From Limnoperna fortunei (lineage: Eukaryota; Mollusca; Bivalvia; Mytilida; Modiolidae), in the NCBI GenBank assembly GCA_944474755.1, contig OX104119.1, forward strand, positions 80,589,873 through 80,653,872: 64,000 bases of DNA, in the 5' to 3' direction. Positions 33,485 through 46,248 of this stretch are shown one piece after another. A program made the position numbers and the translations under genes. The notes under the pieces were generated by a model. That model was not told the origin of the DNA. It ran no database searches and was given only the letters and a program-made list of their open reading frames with translations. Positions within the stretch are counted from its first letter, which is position 1; every line of letters starts with the position of its first letter.

Positions 33485-36400
33485 TGTGGTAATAATGCAT
33501 ATGGTATAGGGGAATGGTACAACATTGCATTTACCTATTCTGTAGTTCCATCCTCCTGTGGTACTAATGGTATAGGGGAGTGGTACAACATTGCATTTAC
33601 CTATTCTGTAGTTCCATCCTCCTGTGGTACTAATGGTATAGGGGAATGGTACAACATTGCATTTATCTATTCTGTAGTTCCATCCTCCTGTGGTACTAAT
33701 GGTATAGGGGAATGGTACAACATTGCATTTACCTATTCTGTAGTTCCATCCTCCTGTGGTACTAATGGTATAGGGGAATGGTACAACATTGCATTTACCT
33801 ATTCTGTAGTTCCATCCTCCTGTGGTACTAATGGTATAGGGGAATGGTACAACATTGCATTACCTATTCTGTAGTTCCATCCTCCTGTGGTACTAATGGT
33901 ATAGGGGAATGGTACAACATTGCATTATCTATTCTGTAGTTCCATCCTCCTGTGGTACTAATGGTATAGGGGAATGGTACAACATTGCATTTAGCTATTT
34001 TGTAGTTCCATCCTCCTGTGGTACTAATGGTATAGGGGAATGGTACAACATTGCATTATCTATTCTGTAGTTCCATCCTCCTGTGGTACTAATGGTATAG
34101 GGGAATGGTACAACATTGCATTATCTATTCTGTAGTTCCATCCTCCTGTGGTACTAATGGTATAGGGGAATGGTACAACATTGCATTTACCTATTCTGTA
34201 GTTCCATCCTCCTGTGGTACTAATGGTATAGGGGAATGGTACAACATTGCATTTACCTATTCTGTAGTTCCATCCTCCTGTGGTACTAATGGTATAGGGG
34301 AGTGGTACAACATTGCATTTACCTATTCTGTAGTTCCATCCTCCTGTGGTACTAATGGTATAGGGGAATGGTACAACATTGCATTATCTATTCTGTAGTT
34401 CCATCCTCCTGTGGTACTAATGGTATAGGGGAATGGTACAACATTGCATTATCTATTCTGTAGTTCCATCCTCCTGTGGTACATATGGTATAGGGGAGTG
34501 GTACAACATTGCATTATCTATTCTGTAGTTCCATCCTCCTGTGGTACTAATGGTATAGGGGAATGGTACAACATTGCATTTACCTATTCTGTAGTTCCAT
34601 CCTCCTGTGGTACTAATGGTATAGGGGAATGGTACAACATTGCATTTACCTATTCTGTAGTTCCATCCTCCTGTGGTACTAATGGTATAGGGGAGTGGTA
34701 CAACATTGCATTATCTATTCTGTAGTTCCATCCTCCTGTGGTACTAATGGTATAGGGGAGTGGTACAACATTGCATTACCTATTCTGTAGTTCCATCCTC
34801 CTGTGGTACTAATGGTATAGGGGAGTGGTACAACATTGCATTATCTATTCTGTAGTTCCATCCTCCTGTGGTACTAATGGTATAGGGGAGTGGTACAACA
34901 TTGCATTATCTATTCTGTAGTTCCATCCTCCTGTGGTACTAATGGTATAGGGGAATGGTACAACATTGCATTACCTATTCTGTAGTTCCATCCTCCTGTG
35001 GTACTAATGGTATAGGGGAGTGGTACAACATTGCATTATCTATTCTGTAGTTCCATCCTCCTGTGGTACTAATGGTATAGGGGAATGGTACAACATTGCA
35101 TTTACCTATTCTGTAGTTCCATCCTCCTGTGGTACTAATGGTATAGGGGAGTGGTACAACATTGCATTTACCTATTCTGTAGTTCCATCCTCCTGTGGTA
35201 CTAATGGTATAGGGGAATGGTACAACATTGCATTATCTATTCTGTAGTTCCATCCTCCTGTGGTACTAATGGTATAGGGGAATGGTACAACATTGCATTA
35301 TCTATTCTGTAGTTCCATCCTCCTGTGGTACTAATGGTATAGGGGAATGGTACAACATTGCATTATCTATTCTGTAGTTCCATCCTCCTGTGGTACTAAT
35401 GGTATAGGGGAATGGTACAACATTGCATTTACCTATTCTGTAGTTCCATCCTCCTGTGGTACTAATGGTATAGGGGAGTGGTACAACATTGCATTTACCT
35501 ATTCTGTAGTTCCATCCTCCTGTGGTACTAATGGTATAGGGGAATGGTACAACATTGCATTATCTATTCTGTAGTTCCATCCTCCTGTGGTACTAATGGT
35601 ATAGGGGAATGGTACAACATTGCATTATCTATTCTGTAGTTCCATCCTCCTGTGGTACTAATGGTATAGGGGAGTGGTACAACATTGCATTATCTATTCT
35701 GTAGTTCCATCCTCCTGTGGTACTAATGGTATAGGGGAATGGTACAACATTGCATTATCTATTCTGTAGTTCCATCCTCCTGTGGTACTAATGGTATAGG
35801 GGAATGGTACAACATTGCATTATCTATTCTGTAGTTCCATCCTCCTGTGGTACTAATGGTATAGGGGAATGGTACAACATTGCATTATCTATTCTGTAGT
35901 TCCATCCTCCTGTGGTACTAATGGTATAGGGGAATGGTACAACATTGCATTATCTATTCTGTAGTTCCATCCTCCTGTGGTACTAATGGTATAGGGGAAT
36001 GGTACAACATTGCATTTTCTATTCTGTAGTTCCATCCTCCTGTGGTACTAATGGTATAGGGGAATGGTACAACATTGCATTATCTATTCTGTAGTTCCAT
36101 CCTCCTGTGGTACTAATGGTATAGGGGAGTGGTACAACATTGCATTTACCTATTCTGTAGTTCCATCCTCCTGTGGTACTAATGGTATAGGGGAGTGGTA
36201 CAACATTGCATTTACCTATTCTGTAGTTCCATCCTCCTGTGGTACTAATGGTATAGGGGAATGGTACAACATTGCATTTACCTATTCTGTAGTTTCATCC
36301 TCCTGTGGTACTAATGGTATAGGGGAATGGTACAACATTGCATTATCTATTCTGTAGTTCCATCCTCCTGTGGTACTAATGGTATAGGGGAATGGTACAA

Positions 36401-39173
36401 CATTGCATTATCTATTCTGTAGTTCCATCCTCCTGTGGTACTAATGGTATAGGGGAATGGTACAACATTGCATTATCTATTCTGTAGTTCCATCCTCCTG
36501 TGGTACTAATGGTATAGGGGAATGGTACAACATTGCATTTACCTATTCTGTAGTTCCATCCTCCTGTGGTACTAATGGTATAGGGGAATGGTACAACATT
36601 GCATTATCTATTCTGTAGTTCCATCCTCCTGTGGTACTAATGGTATAGGGGAATGGTACAACATTGCATTTACCTATTCTGTAGTTCCATCCTCCTGTGG
36701 TACTAATGGTATAGGGGAATGGTACAACATTGCATTTACCTATTCTGTAGTTCCATCCTCCTGTGGTACTAATGGTATAGGGGAATGGTACAACATTGCA
36801 TTATCTATTCTGTAGTTCCATCCTCCTGTGGTACTAATGGTATAGGGGAATGGTACAACATTGCATTATCTATTCTGTAGTTCCATCCTCCTGTGGTACT
36901 AATGGTATAGGGGAATGGTACAACATTGCATTTACCTATTCTGTAGTTCCATCCTCCTGTGGTACTAATGGTATAGGGGAATGGTACAACATTGCATTAT
37001 CTATTCTGTAGTTCCATCCTCCTGTGGTACTAATGGTATAGGGGAATGGTACAACATTGCATTTACCTATTCTGTAGTTCCATCCTCCTGTGGTACTAAT
37101 GGTATAGGGGAATGGTACAACATTGCATTATCTATTCTGTAGTTCCATCCTCCTGTGGTACTAATGGTATAGGGGAGTGGTACAACATTGCATTATCTAT
37201 TCTGTAGTTCCATCCTCCTGTGGTACTAATGGTATAGGGGAATGGTACAACATTGCATTATCTATTCTGTAGTTCCATCCTCCTGTGGTACTAATGGTAT
37301 AGGGGAATGGTACAACATTGCATTTACCTATTCTGTAGTTCCATCCTCCTGTGGTACTAATGGTATAGGGGAGTGGTACAACATTGCATTTACCTATTCT
37401 GTAGTTCCATCCTCCTGTGGTACTAATGGTATAGGGGAGTGGTACAACATTGCATTATCTATTCTGTAGTTCCATCCTCCTGTGGTACTAATGGTATAGG
37501 GGAATGGTACAACATTGCATTATCTATTCTGTAGTTCCATCCTCCTGTGGTACTAATGGTATAGGGGAATGGTACAACATTGCATTATCTATTCTGTAGT
37601 TCCATCCTCCTGTGGTACTAATGGTATAGGGGAGTGGTACAACATTGCATTTACCTATTCTGTAGTTCCATCCTCCTGTGGTACTAATGGTATAGGGGAG
37701 TGGTACAACATTGCATTTACCTATTCTGTAGTTCCATCCTCCTGTGGTACTAATGGTATAGGGGAATGGTACAACATTGCATTTACCTATTCTGTAGTTC
37801 CATCCTCCTGTGGTACTAATTGTATAGGGGAATGGTACAACATTGCATTTACCTATTCTGTAGTTCCATCCTCCTGTGGTACTAATGGTATAGGGGAATG
37901 GTACAACATTGCATTTACCTATTCTGTAGTTCCATCCTCCTGTGGTACTAATGGTATAGGGGAATGGTACAACATTGCATTTACCTATTCTGTAGTTCCA
38001 TCCTCCTGTGGTACTAATGGTATAGGGGAATGGTACAACATTGCATTTACCTATTCTGTAGTTCCATCCTCCTGTGGTACTAATGGTATAGGGGAGTGGT
38101 ACAACATTGCATTATCTATTCTGTAGTTCCATCCTCCTGTGGTACTAATGGTATAGGGGAGTGGTACAACATTGCATTATCTATTCTGTAGTTCCATCCT
38201 CCTGTGGTACTAATGGTATAGGGGAATGGTACAACATTGCATTTACCTATTCTGTAGTTCCATCCTCCTGTGGTACTAATGGTATAGGGGAGTGGTACAA
38301 CATTGCATTATCTATTCTGTAGTTCCATCCTCCTGTGGTACTAATGGTATAGGGGAGTGGTACAACATTGCATTATCTATTCTGTAGTTCCATCCTCCTG
38401 TGGTACTAATGGTATAGGGGAATGGTACAACATTGCATTATCTATTCTGTAGTTCCATCCTCCTGTGGTACTAATGGTATAGGGGAATGGTACAACATTG
38501 CATTATCTATTCTGTAGTTCCATCCTCCTGTGGTACTAATGGTATAGGGGAATGGTACAACATTGCATTTACCTATTCTGTAGTTCCATCCTCCTGTGGT
38601 ACTAATGGTATAGGGGAATGGTACAACATTGCATTTACCTATTCTGTAGTTTCATCCTCCTGTGGTACTAATGGTATAGGGGAATGGTACAACATTGCAT
38701 TTACCTATTCTGTAGTTCCATCCTCCTGTGGTACTAATGGTATAGGGGAATGGTACAACATTGCATTTACCTATTCTGTAGTTCCATCCTCCTGTGGTAC
38801 TAATGGTATAGGGGAATGGTACAACATTGCATTTACCTATTTTGTAGTTCCATCCTCCTGTGGTACTAATGGTATAGGGGAATGGTACAACATTGCATTA
38901 CCTATTCTGTAGTTCCATCCTCCTGTGGTACTAATGGTATAGGGGAATGGTACAACATTGCATTTACCTATTCTGTAGTTTCATCCTCCTGTGGTACTAA
39001 TGGTATAGGGGAATGGTACAACATTGCATTTACCTATTCTGTAGTTCCATCCTCCTGTGGTACTAATGGTATAGGGGAATGGTACAACATTGCATTTACC
39101 TATTCTGTAGTTCCATCCTCCTGTGGTACTAATGGTATAGGGGAATGGTACAACATTGCATTTACCTATTCTG
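33485..39173. repeat. 66/65-bp satellite array
   Basis: About 86 copies of a monomer recognisable by GGTATAGGGGAATGGTACAA and GTAGTTCCATCCTCCTGTGG. Two length classes alternate: 66 bp (GCATTTACCTATT) and 65 bp (GCATTATCTATT). A 327-bp, five-monomer unit recurs locally, for example in identical order from 35020 and 35347 and again from 37242 and 37569. Runs of 66-bp copies leave one frame open (repeating VVPSSCGTNGIGEWYNIAFT) and each 65-bp copy closes it, so this is not coding. Confidence 0.97.
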
Positions 39174-39321
39174 GGTTCCATTCTCTGATAGAAAATATTT
39201 TCTAGCCTATCAAAAGTCAGTATTCTCGTCAGCATTCTCTTGCAATTTACATGTGTATTTATTTAAGAACGGATTCTATAAGATGTTGCTGGCTTGTAAC
39301 AGAAGATGTAGTACTTTCATG

Positions 39322-39487
39322 CATACTTAGAAGAAAGTTATATGTCTTATGGCTTATTCAGCTGGACTTGCGAAATGCATACTTAGAAGAAAGTTATATG
39401 TCTTATGGCTTATTCAGCTGGACTTGCGAAATGCATACTTAGAAGAAAGTTATATGTCTTATGGCTTATTCAGCTGGACTTGCGAAT
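39322..39487. repeat. 56-bp tandem repeat, three copies
   Basis: Identical copies start at 39322, 39378 and 39434, the last slightly truncated. They contain CATACTTAGAAGAAAGTTAT and GGCTTATTCAGCTGGACTTG. They are unrelated in sequence to the 56-bp satellite at the left edge. Confidence 0.95.
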
Positions 39488-42400
39488 AGTTTTCATTATA
39501 ACCCAATCTTTCCTACATTTCATTTTCATTTTTAACAAATTATCATGTGAAATGTGATTTTTCCCTCTATCGCAAAAAAATCCTGATAGCTAATTTATTC
39601 ATTGACCTACTATAGAAAATAATGTGGACGAATGGGTAAACATGGATAAGATTATCTTGTGTTTCCTTTGCATTAATCAGCTCCCATAATGCTTTGCTTT
39701 CTTCAAAGTCGCAAGAATTCTTGTTAGTTAACATGAAACTGTTAAAAATGAAAGTAAAATGTCATAAAGTAGAAGTGATGGAAATGAGAGAAGAACTAGA
39801 CATTAATTAGCTTGATTGAAATTGGGATGCTTGTTTTTAATGGAAGATTTTCAGAGAAGCCATTTATACTAGTAGTAGTATTTATCACTGACTGACACAA
39901 AACTTTTAATAACATTGATCAGAGATTGTGAAATGTGTCAACTAAAACCCATGTCAACATCTGATGTTTTGTCTATTGGGAGGTTTCTGGCATCTGTCCA
40001 ACGCTCCCATCAAAGTTTGAAACAGCATACTAGTAGGATGGCCGAGGGTACTGGGACTAACTCGAGAAAGACATAAAATGTGTATCACCCATGGAAGGTC
40101 ACGAGCTTATCTTGTAAGAACCTATTGATCTTTCATAAACGGCTGGGTCATTTTTGATTATTAGCAAATTGGTTTGTCATTTAATTATGTCTGCCCCAAA
40201 TGGTGATGAGACGTATTGTTTTTGTCTTGTCCGTCACAAAGATATTCCGCTCAACTCCTCTGAAACCACTCAACCAAATTATGAAACTTGGTATGTAACG
40301 AGTGCACCATATTTTTAAGTCGGTACAGTATAATATATTATCATTCATTTATATTGATAAAATACATTATTTTATTGTACATCAAGAAGAACACAAAATA
40401 CATGTATTCAGTTCAGGGGGAGCAACTCTGGACTGATCAAGTGTTCCAGTATTTTTCTAAATTTATCAGCATACATTTTAATGCAGATGGACCTAAATTT
40501 AATAATAGAATAATTTATTACTAATTTTTGCTAAAATAATAGAATAACAGAATTGAAATTCACTAAAAAGGTACATGTACATAATAAATATCTATTGAAA
40601 GTCATAAATTGCAATAACCACCATATACATAATTTTCGTTTACTATTGATCACATAGTCTGTCAACACTGAAGTTCTATGAAAATCACCAAAAACCTTTT
40701 GGAACCTCTATTTACAGCCAAAAAACTATTGCTATTACTAATATATGTCTTGATTATCTAAAGAAACAAGTACCAATTAGACACACTAAGAATTGCATGA
40801 GTATAGAAATAACAGATTTTGTTCAAGTGTCTCATTGACATTATAGTCAGGATACTAGTACATGTAGCATTGTAGTTTTACAAATCTTAGATTCAGTCTG
40901 TGGGGGTTTGGCCTTGGGTTGTAAAACTACTGTTAAAAGGAGTACGAGTAAGACTGTTACAGGAAGCAGAACAATCTGAATTTCCCATAGTGATTAAGCT
41001 ATATAAATTGGAATGACAACTATCCTCTATCTTGATGGACAACTATTCGGGGCAATTATTAGTCTGTAAGTTTGACTTGTAGTACTGCCGTAAACTCATT
41101 TACATTGTTTACAACATTGTCATTGTTGTACGCTAGTTTCATCCTTTTGATAAATAAAAAATATGCACCAGTTTTATTATAATGCTTCCTATTGTCTCTT
41201 TTTACCACTAGTATATCGGAAGCATACTTCTAGTTATGAGATGCCATTGTTCAAATGATGTCTTAAATTCGTTGATTTAATTCCTGTAACAATAAATTGC
41301 ACTGATCCTGAAACACTTAGTAATTTAAACCTACATAAAACATGGAACGCTTCAGAAAAGAAGTGAAATAATTATGGATATTACAGATCTTGATAAATTC
41401 TCATTAATTAGGAATTTTTTTTATTGGGAATTGGGCAGAATAAGGACTCCCTAGAACCTCTGGAAAGTCCTGTTAACTAATCTAACTGGCAATCTGGCCT
41501 ACCCAGCAATCCCATAATTATGTTCACATCTGTCCAGGTGTAAACAATATTGCCTGAAGCATTAGTTAACAGAAGGTATTGCCCACAGCTTTAATCAGTG
41601 GAATAAACAAAAATATAATCTGGCAAAAGAAATAAAATAGTTAAATATCTGATAGCCAAATACTTTCTGAAGGGAATTTATATTCTATTAGAAATTTATA
41701 ATTCTGCAATCATTCAAATCTTGTGAAGTAAATTTTTAAATTAAAAAGATGGAAATGAATAGTACATGTAGGTCTTGTTTGACCATAGAGATATATGCAA
41801 TGAACTCTGATGCTTTGTGTGCCCTTTTACATAATTTTAATGTTGACAAGTCGCCTCTAATGATGATCTGAGGTGAACTTCACATGTGGTTGTTATGTTT
41901 CTTATTTTAAATAATATTTAATTTGTTTACCACACTCAGTTTTCAATTATTGCTAAATTCCAGACAATGAACCATCCAGTTTATTTTTAGTATAGAGTTC
42001 AAATAGTTGTTAACACTTCATTCAGCAAGCTATATGTTATTATGCAACAAGTATGTAGGCATTCCTGTAAATAGAATCAAAGACTAGAAATAAAACAACA
42101 ATTAAAACAAGATCCCATCAATCTGATCTAAATGAAACTGATTTTGTGAAAAAGAAACTATGCAGATTAATCAGTTACTATGGTAACCTCCCCCACCTTA
42201 CCTTTGTGCCTGTAGCAGTTTTGTGATGTGAGTCAGAGCTTGCTAAATTAGGAGTTTGTTTTCTACGTTTTACCTCAGTTCAGGTGTTAGCAGTTTTACT
42301 GTAACCAAAATGTAAGTAGTTTTATTTATTTTTAATAATTTTTTTGAAAGTGATTTGAAAAGGGAGTAGATAAATTGCAGCAGCCAATAATGCAATTTTT

Positions 42401-42700
42401 TTGCTTCTTTCACCATAAAAATTATATTGTAAACACTGACATAATGAAGGAAATAGTGTTTTTCTGTTAAATCTTGAGAGAAAACTATATTCTGCTTGGC
42501 TTCTGTTAAGGACCTACATTCCTTTGTAGACATTATTTTTTTTAAATGTTGAGAGGTAATATTACTAGTACAATATATGTTATAAGTTATTGCTTGGATA
42601 TCAGCTAACTTAACTGAAGTTTGGACCACAAGACTTAATTGTTTATCATGAGGACTATTGGATAGTAATTTCTTTTTATCAGTATGATTGTAATTGAGTT
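39488..42700. other. Non-coding sequence without recognised features
   Basis: AT-rich. The open frames at 40288-40524 and 42270-42629 are low-complexity and match no family I know. If the DNAJB6-type gene begins far upstream, this would be intronic; otherwise it is intergenic. Confidence 0.5.
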
Positions 42701-42701
42701 T

Positions 42702-42920
42702 GGTTATTTGTATCGATCGGGGAAAGTGTTGGTAAGATATTTTTTTGTTGTAGGAGGAAATGTCGGTTGGGTATTATTTGTACCGTTGTAGAAGGAAATA
42801 ATGGTTGGGTATTATTTGTATCGATGTAGAAGGAAGTGTCGGTTGGGCAGTATTTGTATAGATGTAGAAGTGTCAGTTGGGCAGTATTTGTATCAATGTA
42901 CAATGTAGAAGGAAGTGTAC
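42702..42920. repeat. Degenerate ~45-60-bp tandem repeat
   Basis: About five imperfect copies share GGTTGGGTATTATTTGTA, ATCGATGTAGAAGGAA and GTGTCGGTTGGGCAG. Copy lengths vary. Confidence 0.75.
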
Positions 42921-43430
42921 ATGTATGTAGGGTATAGTACAAATATTGAGCTATAGGGTTAAACAACATTGTATTAACTTTGAACATGTATACATGTACA
43001 CTCCAAGTCTTCCAGAAATGTGCCTGACCATGGGGACTGAGGCTTTTAAAGTTCTTAGACCCAATTTTCCAAAAGTGTTTAAAGTCTTACAGTGTAATAA
43101 CCTGCAGGAGTGTCAGACATATTTGTGTTCTTATTTTCCTGACCACATGTAAAAATGTTCATGAACTCCGGTTACACATACAAGGTTTACTAACACCTCA
43201 GTGTTTACATTCTGTTCTGTTGTTAAGTTGTAACACGTGTACGTATATTCACATTTAGCCCAGACAATAGCTCCAAGACATACCAATACAAATCTATGTT
43301 TGTGTGGTTTTATAAAGCCACACCAATTAGTCTTGTGGTTAAGTTACTAAACAGTAGTTTATATTTTTACTCAGAAAGATCTTCTTTCATGGTTTGAATG
43401 TGATAGATAAAGGATTGGTATAATCAAAAT

Positions 43431-43500
43431 TAGTCAGAGAATCCTCGGCCGTCCACGCAAAACAAAAAAAAGCGTTGGACAGCAGAGGATTCTCTGACTA
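43431..43500. mobile_element. 70-bp miniature inverted-repeat element with 9-bp target duplication
   Basis: TAGTCAGAGAATCCTC at the left is the exact reverse complement of GAGGATTCTCTGACTA at the right (16-bp TIR). Inner GTCCACGC and GCGTTGGAC pair as well, around an A-rich loop. AATCAAAAT occurs at 43422-43430 and again at 43501-43509, which is a 9-bp direct flank as expected for Mutator-type insertion. Confidence 0.8.
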
Positions 43501-43641
43501 AATCAAAATTTTCATTGAAGGCTGAACAATTCCGGTTTGAATTCAGACTAAAATTATAAAAATAATTGAACATACTAGTATGACAATGAGATGGAATTAG
43601 CACACTACTTAATGTAGATTTTTGTTTTAGAATTTTTTTGC

Positions 43642-43662
43642 CAATCTAATTAAAATTAAATT
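43642..43662. repeat. Solo terminus of the CAATCTAATT MITE family
   Basis: CAATCTAATTAAAATTAAAT here is identical to the left terminus of the element at 54951 and complements the right ends at 55078 and 60651. No partner end is seen nearby. Confidence 0.5.
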
Positions 43663-43794
43663 GTACATGAAATGACATTAAACATCATGTTGAATTTATT
43701 TCATTATTTATTATGATCAGGCAGTCTCTTGCACTGTATGCATATTGCATGGAACATTATTTCTTCATTAACCTAAACATGTACATGTAGTCCA

Positions 43795-43905
43795 ATGGCT
43801 GTCTGTGGCCAAGTGTGTAAGTAGTTACTATTAATCATGTGGCCTGTCCACACAGGGGTTGTGGGTTAGAGTCTTACTGCCAGTGCCACAGGGTGTGCTT
43901 TAAAT
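43795..43905 (+). mobile_element. tRNA-derived SINE head fragment
   Basis: TGTGGCCAAGTGTGTAAG resembles an RNA polymerase III box A. GTTGTGGGTTAGAGTCTTAC, about 55 bp later, resembles box B. The layout is like the SINE at 45834-46084 but the copy is diverged and lacks the body. Confidence 0.55.
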
Positions 43906-44123
43906 GGTAATTATTATACAGATCTGTAGATAGAGAGATGAAATATCGAATTTTCCGAGTGACAGAAATCACGGTAAATCACATATGAAAATTATCGTTT
44001 ATTTTCATTCTGGTTTTTTCCCACCAAAATGTCACTACGGTTTTGTACTATACAGATATTCATCCACCGTTCATAAAATTTAGCATTAAAATTTTACGAA
44101 AACTATTTTGATCTATATAATAA

Positions 44124-44287
44124 ATAGGATAATCAATTGGGCATCCTGAATATCCAAAATATGATCACTCGTGCCGCATAAAGCATCAGATTAAACTCGT
44201 GCACGGAACAAGTTTCGCGCACTGGTTTAATCAGATGCACTCGTGATCATATTTTGGATATTCACTCCGCCCAATTAATTATCCTAT
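44124..44287. mobile_element. 164-bp MITE with TAA target duplication
   Basis: The outer arms (ATAGGATAATCAATTGGGC and its complement with one mismatch), a perfect 21-bp inner arm pair at 44148-44168 and 44243-44263, and further pairing around CATCAGATTAAAC make the whole element a near-complete hairpin. TAA at 44121-44123 and 44288-44290 fits the 3-bp duplication of Harbinger/Tourist-type elements. Confidence 0.75.
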
Positions 44288-44779
44288 TAAGTATTGCTGC
44301 TTTTCTTGCCGACAGTTGGGGGTTTTCACCAGGTACGTAGGTTGTATTATCCCACAATAAAACAACCTTAAAAATGAAATTAGCACACTGACATCAAACA
44401 TCCCAAAGTACATTATACATCAGGCATAATTGAACAACAACAGAACTACTTAGTAAATAAATAGGACCTGATTTCATAGTGATGTTTTCCTTTTATTGAG
44501 TGATTTATTTCTTGATAAGTTGTTAGGTGTGTCTTCTTGATAATTTTTGTAACAATGTCATAGAATTTGTTGTGAATTTCATCAGATATCCATTGCTGTT
44601 TAATTACCTACAAAAGAGCATCGATGACCTTAAGCTTATTGCACAAGTCACGTTGTACTTTATTACGACCTTTAAGGTATATACCATACATATTTTATTG
44701 ACATTAGTGATGAATGTATGTCATCTAGCCAACTGCACAGACATGCAGTTCAGGTCAGCAGTTCTCACCATTACAGATC

Positions 44780-44860
44780 CCACACCCAATGAATACTGGA
44801 TGCCATGATATACATGCATAGCTGAAAATATGGCTGAATGTGGCATTAAATTCAAAACAT
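44780..44860 (+). mobile_element. SINE 3' tail fragment
   Basis: ACTGGATGCCATGATATACA and TAGCTGAAAATATGGCTGAA followed by GTGGCATTAAA match the shared SINE tail seen at 45834 (complement) and 50215. The head is absent or unrecognisable. Confidence 0.6.
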
Positions 44861-45123
44861 GGGGGCACACATACAGTTACTACCTTGCTATATTTAAAGT
44901 CAATATCACACTTTGTTGCATGGTCTCATACCAGTAGTACTTTTCCTATAACTTCTACAGATGTATAGTAAGGCTGTACACTGCAGCCACAATCTGTGAA
45001 GTTAGGTTCTAACCTACAGCCTCAATGCTGCCGGCAGTAAGGCTCTAGCTACCACACAGACACACCACATGAGGCTTCAGTAATAAGACTGTGTTTTGGT
45101 TGACATTCAAAGTATCAGAGTTG

Positions 45124-45282
45124 TTTATTCCTACCTTAATTGACAAGAATTGTCAGTTTCCAGCTGAATGGGTAGGGTTTTCATGGGGCACAACAGCTTT
45201 CTCCCCCCAAAACAACTGGATGCAATAATATACCGGTAGCTCAAACATTGCTGAAAGTGATATTAAACTCCAAACAAATAAT
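45124..45282 (+). mobile_element. SINE 3' half, diverged
   Basis: The tract from AATTGACAAGAATTGTCAGT through CTCCCCCCAAAACAACTGGA to GCTGAAAGTGATATTAAACT parallels the body and tail of the intact SINE copy. The preceding 45000 region may be its decayed head. Confidence 0.55.
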
Positions 45283-45833
45283 TAAATATTAATGTAGTTC
45301 GTTATTGTTAGTCCAGCTGAAATAGAATGGGCTACAGCATTGGCTAATGTGATTACTACCACTAACATGGTCTGTACTCTTATTTGTTCATACTATAATG
45401 ACAAGTCCAGGTGTGGAGGTGAATGACAGTGGTTGACATAAGATAAGCATATAATTCACCATAGGAGTAGAACATCCTACAGGTGGATCACTCTTTAACG
45501 AGTTTTTACCAGAGTTATTATTTCAGTCACATACACATATCTAAGACATTTCTTGTCAACCATGTTTTTTCTCAAATGAGTGATTAAAGGTACAATAAAA
45601 AATGTAATAATAAAAATGTAAATATTTATCTGGATGTATTCATGTTCAGTGAAGTGCAACAAATGTGCAGTTTTGCTTCCCAAATTTAAATGTCACAAAC
45701 AATACTTACTGATGTTTTGACTTGTACAACATTATTATTTGTACTGTTACCACATTTTGATAGCAAACAGATTAATACTTAGTAGCAAAGTGAAGAAGAG
45801 TAACATGGGGGTGTTTTTGTTTGTTTGTTTGTT

Positions 45834-46084
45834 CGATTTTTGTTTAACGCCACTTTCAGCTATTTTTCAGCTATATCATGGCGTCCAGTTTTTATTGGGG
45901 GAGGAAGCCGGAGTACCCGGAGAAAACCCCCGACCTGCGGTAGGGAAACTGGCAATCCTTGTCAATTAAGATTGGGGTCGAGTACACCCTGCCTGCAGTG
46001 AGAATCGAACCCACAATCTCAGTGTTGACAGACCACGTGATCAATAGTAGACGAACTACCTTGACCACTCGGCCACCGAGGCCC
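45834..46084 (-). mobile_element. tRNA-derived SINE, near full-length
   Basis: Read on the minus strand, a tRNA-like head carries box A TGGCCGAGTGGTC (46075-46063) and box B GGTTCGATTCTC (46011-46000), spaced as in a tRNA gene. It is followed by a body with CGGGTTTTCTCCGGGTACTC, then AAAACTGGACGCCATGATAT and the tail AGCTGAAAGTGGCGTTAAAC plus A-rich sequence. The GCCGAGTGG start is like Ser/Leu tRNA. It is non-coding, transcribed by RNA polymerase III if active, and would be mobilised by a partner LINE. Confidence 0.85.
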
Positions 46085-46151
46085 CTGGGGGTGTTTTTAA
46101 CTTGGTACTAGTATATATATGGCAGTACGGATGTGCTACCCGAATGGGTCA

Positions 46152-46210
46152 CTTTTTAGCTCACCTGACCCAAAGGGTCATGTGAGCTATTGTTATCACT
46201 TTGCGTCCGT

Positions 46211-46248
<38 letters not shown>

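Noticed and set aside
34105..39205. Repeated open frames of 75-185 codons in the 66-bp array (VVPSSCGTNGIGEWYNIAFT repeats)
   Set aside because: They exist only because 66 is divisible by 3. Each 65-bp monomer closes the frame, the opposite strand is open too, and there is no gene context.
39322..39487. Link between this 56-bp triplicate and the 56-bp satellite at the left edge
   Set aside because: Same period by coincidence. The sequences do not align.
42270..42987. Minus-strand frames of 119 and 102 codons
   Set aside because: The second covers the degenerate tandem repeat and both have repeat-driven or low-complexity composition. No conserved motif.
45834..46084. A tRNA gene on the minus strand
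   Set aside because: Box A and box B are good, but the sequence cannot complete a tRNA cloverleaf and runs into the conserved SINE body and tail.
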